The notes below the pieces were generated by a model, which made no database searches, had not been told where the DNA came from, and worked only from the letters and a program-made list of their open reading frames with translations. From JAAFHN01 sp031421855 (GTDB lineage Bacteria > Pseudomonadota > Gammaproteobacteria > Burkholderiales > Burkholderiaceae_C), in the NCBI GenBank assembly GCA_031421855.1, contig JANOPN010000148.1, forward strand, positions 1 to 21,523: a stretch of 21,523 bases of DNA, given 5' to 3'. Numbering within the stretch: the stretch's first letter is position 1; each line of letters begins with the position of its first letter. Shown here piece by piece: positions 8,386 through 14,121 of this stretch. The position numbers and the translations under genes are program-made.

Positions 8386-10773
8386 ATGCGACTGCTGCTG
8401 CTCAAGCTGCCGAAATCAAAGCCCACAGCAGCGTTGGTGGCGTGCATGCTTGCGGTGTTGCTGTTGGTGGCGTTCAGGCTTTGGCCCCAGCCGCCGCTGG
8501 CAGATGCGCTGGGCACGTCAAGGGCTGTCTATGCGCGCGGCGGCGAGTTGATGCGCCTCACATTGGCGGCTGATCAGCAATACCGCCTGTGGACACCTCT
8601 GGCTCACATATCGCCCACCTTGGTTGACGCGGTTTTGGCATACGAAGACCGATCTTTTTACTGGCATCCCGGCGTGAATCCCGTGGCGCTGGCGCGCGCA
8701 GCAATCAGCACGGCCAGTGGCCAGCGCAAGCAAGGCGGCTCGACGCTCACCATGCAGCTTGCGCGCAGGCTTTATGGCATCAACAGCCGAAGTTTCAACG
8801 GCAAGCTGGCGCAAATCGCGGCCGCACTGTGGCTTGAGCTGCGCTACAGCAAACACGACATCCTTCAGGCCTACTTAAACACGGCACCGTATGGCGGCAA
8901 CATGGAGGGTGTCGGTGCGGCCAGCTTGGTGTACTTTCAAAAATCAGCCAGCCAACTGAGTTTGCCGGAAGCGTTGACTTTGGCCGTGATTCCACAAAAC
9001 CCGGTTAAGCGCATCGCTGAGCGTGGCCGCAATGCTGAGCTGCAAGCCGCCCGACAGCGCCTCATTGCGATTTGGGCCAAACGCAACCCCCAAGTCCTGC
9101 AACAGATGCCGGAAGTGATGTTGAGATTGGATGCTGGGGCCCGAAGCGCCTTGCCCTTCATCGCGCCACACGCCACCGACATGCTGCTGGCTCAGAACAC
9201 CGGCGAGCGCGAGATCCGCTCAACCATTGATTTGCCCATGCAACGCACACTTGAGCGCGTGCTCAGCCAATACGTCAAGGGTCGGGCGGATTTTGGTCTG
9301 CGCAATGCCAGCGCCTTGTTGCTCGACGCCAGCACGATGCAGGTGCGTGCGGTTATTGGTTCTGCGGACCACCGCAACGATGCAATCTCGGGCCAGGTCA
9401 ATGGCACGCTGGCCAAGCGTTCGCCAGGCTCAACACTCAAGCCCTTTATTTATGCATTGGCACTTGACCAAGGCTTGCTTCATCCCAAAACCGTGCTGAA
9501 AGATGCGCCAACTGCCTTTGGCCCGTTCTCGCCAGAGAATTTTGACAACCGATTTGCCGGGCCGATTGCGGCGCAAGATGCGCTGATTCGCAGCCGCAAC
9601 GTTCCTGCGGTTGCGGTTGCCGCCAAGCTGCGCAAGCCCGGCCTGTACGACTTCATGAAGCTGGCTGGCGTGAGCCGCTTGCAAAACGAGCAGCATTATG
9701 GTTTGGCACTCGTGCTGGGGGGCGGCGATGTCACGATGGAGGAGCTGGCCAACATGTACGGTGTGCTGGCAAACGGCGGGCAAAGTCGCTCACTCGACTA
9801 CACCGCAGGCAAGCCCGGTGGGTCGCCAGCCGATCGGCAGCAGCCACTTCAACTGCTCAGCGACGAGGCTGCATTCATCACGTTGGATATGCTGCGCCAA
9901 ACGCCGCGTCCCGACACCGCCGCTCCCGCCCGCCCGGCCATTGCGTGGAAAACCGGCACATCATGGGGCTTCAGAGACGCTTGGACTGCGGGTGTTTTTG
10001 GTCGCCACGTCTTGGTGGTTTGGCTCGGTAATTTTGATGGCAGCAGCAACCCAGCTTTGGTGGGCGTGGACGCCGCAGCGCCGCTTTTCTTGCGCATGGT
10101 TGACGCGCTTCGTGCCGAGCGCCTAGACCCTGGCGAGGTGGCCACGCGCCAAAGTCAAAATTTGCGTCAGGTTGAGGTGTGCGCAGCCACGGGCGGCTTG
10201 CCCGATGCCCTGTGCCCCGTGCGCACGACCGCTTGGTTCATCGCAGGAAAGTCGCCCATCACGCCCAGCAGCCTTCACCGCGCGGTTTGGGTTGATGAGC
10301 GCAGCGGCCAAGTGGTTTGCGGCCCGCAGGCCCATGCCAAACGCCAGGTCGTTGAGCAGTGGGGCAGCGACATGCAGCACCTGTTTGTTCAGGCGGGTTT
10401 GCCCCGCAGCACGGTGATCGAGCCTGACTGCACGGGCGGGGCAAAGGAGGCTAAAACAATGGGCAACACAACGGCAGACACCAACCAAGATCGCAGCTTA
10501 AATCCAACATCCGCGCCTGTGATCACCTCACCTTTGCGCGGTGTGACTTACCCTGTGCGCATGTCGCGCGCCACGCCCATCAGCCTGCGGGCAGAAGCCG
10601 CCTCAGGTGTGCGCCAGCTTTACTGGTTTGCAGACGATGCCCTGATCGGCAAAACCGCCCCCGGCGAGTCGCTAGCGTGGCAGCCAGCAACACCACGCAG
10701 CTACATGCTCAGAGTGGTCGACGACTCCGGTCGCGCAGACTCGCGGGAGATCATTATGGAGTTCGTTCCGTGA
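8386..10773 (+). CDS. pbpC: Penicillin-binding protein 1C (glycosyltransferase/transpeptidase)
   Basis: Class A peptidoglycan synthase of 795 residues (E. coli PbpC is 770). A membrane anchor lies at about residues 17-33. The GT51 glycosyltransferase domain has Glu87 in AYEDRSFYWHPG and then QGGSTLTMQLARRLYG. The transpeptidase domain has SPGSTLKP (Ser349, Lys352), SRN (403-405) and KTGTSWG (522-528), so all catalytic motifs are present. The last 90 or so residues (from TSPLRGVTYP) match the C-terminal domain typical of PBP1C. The first ATG is at 8386, 25 bp after the macroglobulin stop, with only a weak GCGAG upstream. An in-frame GTG at 8362 and a TTG at 8347 are alternatives. Co-transcription with the macroglobulin gene is likely, matching the known yfhM-pbpC pairing, in which PBP1C is thought to repair the wall after the macroglobulin meets a protease. 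Confidence 0.95.
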   Translation: MRLLLLKLPKSKPTAALVACMLAVLLLVAFRLWPQPPLADALGTSRAVYARGGELMRLTLAADQQYRLWTPLAHISPTLVDAVLAYEDRSFYWHPGVNPVALARAAISTASGQRKQGGSTLTMQLARRLYGINSRSFNGKLAQIAAALWLELRYSKHDILQAYLNTAPYGGNMEGVGAASLVYFQKSASQLSLPEALTLAVIPQNPVKRIAERGRNAELQAARQRLIAIWAKRNPQVLQQMPEVMLRLDAGARSALPFIAPHATDMLLAQNTGEREIRSTIDLPMQRTLERVLSQYVKGRADFGLRNASALLLDASTMQVRAVIGSADHRNDAISGQVNGTLAKRSPGSTLKPFIYALALDQGLLHPKTVLKDAPTAFGPFSPENFDNRFAGPIAAQDALIRSRNVPAVAVAAKLRKPGLYDFMKLAGVSRLQNEQHYGLALVLGGGDVTMEELANMYGVLANGGQSRSLDYTAGKPGGSPADRQQPLQLLSDEAAFITLDMLRQTPRPDTAAPARPAIAWKTGTSWGFRDAWTAGVFGRHVLVVWLGNFDGSSNPALVGVDAAAPLFLRMVDALRAERLDPGEVATRQSQNLRQVEVCAATGGLPDALCPVRTTAWFIAGKSPITPSSLHRAVWVDERSGQVVCGPQAHAKRQVVEQWGSDMQHLFVQAGLPRSTVIEPDCTGGAKEAKTMGNTTADTNQDRSLNPTSAPVITSPLRGVTYPVRMSRATPISLRAEAASGVRQLYWFADDALIGKTAPGESLAWQPATPRSYMLRVVDDSGRADSREIIMEFVP

Positions 10774-10796
10774 GGCGCGACAGCTTGAGGTAACTT

Positions 10797-10836
10797 CACT
10801 ATTCATAGCAACAAACCCAATGGATTCGGTGACCAG
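10797..10836 (+). repeat. Small palindromic repeat, copy B (left hairpin arm decayed)
   Basis: The core TAGCAACAAAC begins at 10806 and runs through CGGTGACCAG at 10835. It matches copy D at 28 of 30 core bases. The left hairpin arm expected at about 10793-10797 reads acttc instead of GCTAC, so the hairpin is mostly lost. The copy begins only 24 bp after the pbpC stop. It faces copy C in inverted orientation. Confidence 0.8.
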
Positions 10837-11015
10837 AGTTGAAAATCATCTCAAGTATTGGATCTGAGACTCTGAAAATGCCCCAGTTTTGCCGTTCGGG
10901 CCAAACTCATGTTGATGACGGCTAAAACCCGAGGTCGCAGGCTGAACGAGCAGAGTGGGCCGATTCTAGGTAGAAAATTAGACCTTGGTCACCGGATTCA
11001 TTGAGTTTGTTGCTA
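10806..11015. repeat. Facing inverted pair of repeat copies between convergent genes
   Basis: Bases 10806-10835 and 10986-11015 are inverted copies, 27 of 30 identical after reverse complementing. In a plus-strand transcript two of the three differences become G-U wobbles, leaving one mismatch in a 30 bp stem around a 150 nt loop. The pair sits between the ends of pbpC (plus strand) and bamD (minus strand), so it could act as a two-way transcription barrier or 3'-end stabiliser (inference). The 124 bp between the two copies (10836-10959) holds no recognisable gene. It does contain short dyads, such as TCTCA/TGAGA at about 10850-10870 and GCCGT/ACGGC. Confidence 0.75.
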
Positions 11016-11030
11016 CCCTAAGTGTAGCAA
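10960..11030 (-). repeat. Small palindromic repeat, copy C
   Basis: This is the best-formed hairpin of the family: TTGCTAC (11010-11016), a 7-nt loop cctaagt, GTAGCAA (11024-11030). The core GGTCACC...GTTTGTTGCTA spans 10987-11015 and differs from copy A at one of 30 bases. Similarity to copy D continues outward to 10960 (ccgatt, tag and gaaaat shared in order), suggesting that the full element is about 70 bp. It ends 10 bp before the bamD stop codon, so it also lies in the 3' end of the bamD transcript. Confidence 0.85.
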
Positions 11031-11040
11031 TTTCACCCGC

Positions 11041-11871
11041 TCACCACAGACCAAAAAGGCCAGTTTTCTGCCCACTGAAGCCTTGGGTGAGAAAGGTGCT
11101 GGTGGGGTAGTTTTTCTCCAGCACTCGCCGGGCGTCGTCTCGAAGCTGGGTTAGGCCCAGCGCCTCGTAGCTTTTGAACAGCACAAACAAAGCTTCTTCG
11201 GTCGCGGCGAGGTTGGGGTACTCCGACACGGCCGTTTGCGCGCGGTTGACGGCGGCGACATATGCGCCGCGTGTGTAGTAGTAGCGGGCGACGTGAACCT
11301 CGTAGCGAGCGAGCGAATTCACGATGTAGACCATGCGCTGCTGCGCGTCGGGCGTGTATTTGCTGTCGGGGAATCTCGTGCTGAGCTCTTTGAATGCGTC
11401 AAATGAGTCTTTGGACGCTTTTTGGTCACGTTCGGCCAAGTCTTGTTTGGCAATGCCGCCAAAAAGTCCCAATTCATCATTGAAGCTGATCAAGCCCTTG
11501 AGATACAGTGCGTAATCCATCGCTGGGCTGGCGGGGTGCTCCTTGACAAATCGCTCCAGCGTTGACTTGGCTTGCTCTTGCTCGCGGCTGCGATACTGCG
11601 CGTAAGCTTTTTCGATTTGAGCTTGCTGAGCCAAAATCGTTCCGGCGGCTCTGCCTTCTAGTTTCTCAAGCAACTTGATTGCGTTGTCCCACGACCCCGC
11701 GTTCATTTCGTCTTTGGCGTCTTGGTAGATTTGGTTGGGGCTTTGCTTGGCGGTTTTGTCGTCACCGCCAAACGACGAGCAGGCCGCGAGTGCGGCCAAG
11801 GCGGCGAGCGCGACGAAGGTGCGAAGCGTCCCAGCCCAGCCCCGAGTCGATAATTGAGTAGTCAGGCCCAA
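11041..11871 (-). CDS. bamD: Outer membrane protein assembly lipoprotein BamD (ComL)
   Basis: Essential lipoprotein of the BAM complex, which folds beta-barrel proteins into the outer membrane; it contacts BamA from the periplasmic side (family knowledge). The product is 276 residues. The signal peptide ends in a lipobox, LAAC, with the lipidated Cys at residue 31, followed by SSFGGDD. The mature part is helical and TPR-like, starting QIYQDAKDEM, and includes the conserved segments FVKEHPASPAMDYALYLKG and RFPDSKYTPDAQQRM. The start codon is TTG (11869-11871), chosen because GGAG lies 6 nt upstream and no ATG precedes the hydrophobic core. It diverges from rluD, as in many proteobacteria, and converges on pbpC. 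Confidence 0.95.
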   Translation of the reverse strand: MGLTTQLSTRGWAGTLRTFVALAALAALAACSSFGGDDKTAKQSPNQIYQDAKDEMNAGSWDNAIKLLEKLEGRAAGTILAQQAQIEKAYAQYRSREQEQAKSTLERFVKEHPASPAMDYALYLKGLISFNDELGLFGGIAKQDLAERDQKASKDSFDAFKELSTRFPDSKYTPDAQQRMVYIVNSLARYEVHVARYYYTRGAYVAAVNRAQTAVSEYPNLAATEEALFVLFKSYEALGLTQLRDDARRVLEKNYPTSTFLTQGFSGQKTGLFGLW

Positions 11872-11877
11872 AAGTTT

Positions 11878-11881
11878 CTCC
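11878..11881 (-). promoter_or_regulatory. Ribosome-binding site deciding the TTG start of bamD
   Basis: On the minus strand GGAG is followed by AAACTT and then the TTG start, an optimal 6-nt spacing. It justifies a non-ATG start for bamD. Confidence 0.7.
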
Positions 11882-11895
11882 AGAAGATTGGGCTA

Positions 11896-11901
11896 ATTAT
11901 A
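11896..11901 (-). promoter_or_regulatory. Candidate -10 box of the bamD promoter
   Basis: A perfect TATAAT on the minus strand, 24 nt upstream of the bamD start. No good -35 box is found at 16-18 bp spacing (the hexamer there reads GGGGTT), so the assignment rests on the -10 box and its position in the 89 bp bamD/rluD divergent gap. Confidence 0.4.
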
Positions 11902-11960
11902 GGAAGCCCGGCACTTCAAACCCCTTTACACCTTGCTCACCCCTTGTTTACAACCCATAC

Positions 11961-13127
11961 ATGACCATTTCGCCAGACACCACTGCCGCTAACTTGCAAG
12001 CGCACCCCGCAATAGACCCGCAGGTGGATGATTCTGAGTGGGAGATTCGCACGACTTTGCTTGATGCGCAGTGGCACGGCCAACGCCTCGATCACGCCTT
12101 AGTCGAGCTGTGCCCCGAGTTTTCACGCAGCTACTTGCAGCAATTGGTGGAACAAAACTGCGTGTTGCTGGGCGGCCAGGTCGTGACCAAGCGGGCAGCC
12201 AAGCTGCGTTTGGGTCTGGAGTTGCAAATCACGCTGAAGCCCACCGAGCAAAGTCTGGCGTTTCGCCCGGAGCCAATGGCGCTTGACATTGTTTATGAAG
12301 ATGACTACTTGCTGATCGTTAACAAAGCCGCTGGCGTGGTGGTGCATCCTGCTGCAGGACACTGGAGCGGCACCTTGCTCAATGGCCTGTTGGCGCACCA
12401 CACGGGTGCATTGACCCTGCCGCGCGCGGGCATTGTTCATCGGCTTGATAAAGACACGAGCGGCTTGATGGTTGTGGCAAAGACGCGACTCTGCATGGAT
12501 GCTTTGGTTCACATGATTGCGGCTCGCGAGGTGTCACGTCAATATTTGGCCATCGGCACCGGCCAGTGGTTGGGCGACCCTGAACGCCGGGTTGACGCGC
12601 CCATTGGCCGCGACCCCCGAAACCGCATCCGCATGGCGGTGGTTGAGTTGCCCAAAAACACCAATCCAAACCGCGTGGCGGGCTACGGCAGCATGGCTGG
12701 TGCCAACGAGTCCGAACTGGTCTTTGGCTCCGGTTTGGGCAAGGGCTTCGGGCTTTGGGAAGACTCTGAGGCCGACGATGCAACCACCAAAATGTTGGGT
12801 GGCAAGCCAGCCAACACCAGTTTTGAGCTGCTTTGCAACTCAGACGTGGACGCCGGTCGAGCGCCTGCTTGTTTGATGCACGCGCGCCTGGGCACGGGGC
12901 GCACCCACCAAATTCGCGTGCACATGGCGCATTTAGGGCATGCTCTTTTAGGCGACGCGGTTTACGGTGGCCCAAGCGGGGTGGGAATTGAGCGCCAAGC
13001 ATTGCACGCGTGGCAGCTCAAACTCGTGCACCCGTTTACCCAAGAAGAGCTGGGCTGGACCTGTTCGCCGCCTGCCGATTTTGTCGATGCCGCCGCCGCC
13101 TTGGGGATGCGCTACAATTTTGCATAG
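11961..13127 (+). CDS. rluD: 23S rRNA pseudouridine synthase RluD, with an internal insertion
   Basis: Predicted to make pseudouridines in helix 69 of 23S rRNA (1911/1915/1917 in E. coli numbering). An S4 RNA-binding domain lies at about residues 39-92. The catalytic domain contains HRLDKDTSGLMVVAK with catalytic Asp163, then GRTHQIRVHMAHLGH and GDAVYGG. At 388 residues it is about 60 longer than E. coli RluD (326). Most of the excess is an insertion at about 232-280, between RMAVVELP and GKPANTSFELL, which are adjacent in E. coli. The insertion is rich in Gly, Ser and acidic residues. No Shine-Dalgarno precedes the ATG. A possible promoter (TTTACA at 11925 and TACAAC at 11949) would give an almost leaderless transcript. 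RluA/RluC are less likely, given the divergent bamD context. Confidence 0.93.
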   Translation: MTISPDTTAANLQAHPAIDPQVDDSEWEIRTTLLDAQWHGQRLDHALVELCPEFSRSYLQQLVEQNCVLLGGQVVTKRAAKLRLGLELQITLKPTEQSLAFRPEPMALDIVYEDDYLLIVNKAAGVVVHPAAGHWSGTLLNGLLAHHTGALTLPRAGIVHRLDKDTSGLMVVAKTRLCMDALVHMIAAREVSRQYLAIGTGQWLGDPERRVDAPIGRDPRNRIRMAVVELPKNTNPNRVAGYGSMAGANESELVFGSGLGKGFGLWEDSEADDATTKMLGGKPANTSFELLCNSDVDAGRAPACLMHARLGTGRTHQIRVHMAHLGHALLGDAVYGGPSGVGIERQALHAWQLKLVHPFTQEELGWTCSPPADFVDAAAALGMRYNFA

Positions 13128-13437
13128 CACCAACCCAGTATTTACAGGCGCTTGATGCAAGCCAGCGTGTTGATTTGACCCTTCCGGGGGTGTAGCGTGG
13201 TTGCCTCAATCAAGCAAGTGTCCTGGGATGTTTGGGTGATCTTCGGTTTTGTCGAAGCCAGTGCGTCCAAGGCGCAAACCACAGAACTGACTTGAAGAAT
13301 TGATCTCTCCGCTGGGCATTCGCGCCGGTCGGGGAACGAATTGCGGTTGAGTGTTCACCGCTTTGATTTCCGTCGAAAAATCCGCGAAAAATCCGCGGTT
13401 TTCCACTTTTCGCTACTTTAGTATTTTTTTTGATGAC
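13128..13437 (+). other. Intergenic region between rluD and scpB
   Basis: 310 bp without a recognisable gene. It holds one possible small frame, GTG 13197 to TGA 13295 (32 codons), preceded by GGGGGTG at 13186-13192 with only a 4-nt spacer. The predicted peptide contains VSWDVWVIFGFVEAS. I do not recognise it and would not call it a gene. An 11-bp tandem duplication and an A/T-rich stretch occupy the end next to scpB. In many proteobacteria rluD is followed by pgeF (yfiH, laccase-domain protein); no trace of it is seen here. Confidence 0.5.
13374..13395 (+). repeat. 11-bp tandem duplication upstream of scpB
   Basis: CGAAAAATCCG occurs twice head to tail (13374-13384, 13385-13395). It is followed by a near-palindrome around CCGCGG flanked by AAAA and TTTT. 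It lies 42 bp before the scpB start, so it is placed to act as an operator or promoter element, but no function can be shown. Confidence 0.6.
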
Positions 13438-14121
13438 ATGAACAGCACGGATGCCCGCCGCGTCCTTGAGACCGCTTTGATTTGCGCGCCGCAACCCATG
13501 CCGATGCGTGAGTTGCTCACGTTGTTCGCGGGCGAGCTCAACGCCGACTCGATTCGCCACGCTTTGGAAGACTTGCAGTCAAACTGGTCGCATCGCGGGG
13601 TTGAATTGGTGCAAGTCGCCAGCGGATGGCGTTTTCAAAGTCGAGCCGAGATGCGCGTGTTTTTGGATCGCTTGCACCCCGAGAAGCCGCCCAAATACAC
13701 CCGAGCCACACTTGAGACGCTTGCCATCATTGCGTATCGCCAACCCACCACGCGCGGCGACATGGAAGACATTCGCGGTGTCACGATCAACAGCTTGATC
13801 TTGAAACAGCTCGAAGACCGAGGCTGGATTGAGGTCATCGGCCATCGCGAAACCGTCGGCCGACCCGCATTGTTCGCGACCACACGACAGTTTTTGGACG
13901 ATTTGGGGCTTGATTCACTTGATCAGCTGCCGCCCCTGATTGCTGCGCCACTTGAGGGCCAAGCGGCCGAAGCTTTTGCCGCCCTAACTGCCACTTTGCC
14001 TGGGCTGGAGTCGACGCTTCACTCTGACTCGAGCCCAAACCAAACCACACTTGACGCGGTTGATCCCGCTCAAGGCCCCCTATTCACAACTGGCGAGTCA
14101 CTCTCGCCCACATCAACATGA
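13438..14121 (+). CDS. scpB: Segregation and condensation protein B
   Basis: Winged-helix partner of ScpA and SMC in the chromosome-condensing complex (family knowledge). It has 227 residues from the ATG at 13438, beginning MNSTDARRVLETALICAPQP, with the usual first winged helix. The second domain contains RATLETLAIIAYRQP, a hallmark of ScpB, then TRGDMEDIRGV and LILKQLEDRGWIEVIGHRE, GRPALFATT and FLDDLGLDSLDQLPPL. The frame is open back to a GTG at 13351, but that would add 29 residues encoded by the A/T-rich leader and the tandem repeat, so 13438 is preferred. There is no clear Shine-Dalgarno. A TAGTAT at 13419 could be a -10 box. The stop overlaps the rluB start by 4 bp (ATGA), so the two genes are probably translationally coupled. 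The scpA gene is not in the window. Confidence 0.93.
   Translation: MNSTDARRVLETALICAPQPMPMRELLTLFAGELNADSIRHALEDLQSNWSHRGVELVQVASGWRFQSRAEMRVFLDRLHPEKPPKYTRATLETLAIIAYRQPTTRGDMEDIRGVTINSLILKQLEDRGWIEVIGHRETVGRPALFATTRQFLDDLGLDSLDQLPPLIAAPLEGQAAEAFAALTATLPGLESTLHSDSSPNQTTLDAVDPAQGPLFTTGESLSPTST

Noticed and set aside
12379..13002. Minus-strand open frame of 207 codons opposite rluD.
   Set aside because: The translation is Pro/Arg/Cys-rich and unrecognisable, typical of an antisense shadow of a GC-rich gene.
13111..13150. GCTACAATTTTGCATAGC plus CACCAACCC at the rluD stop looks a little like repeat copy B.
   Set aside because: It needs gaps, lacks the GGTGACC end and has only a 4 bp stem. 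Too weak to count as a copy.
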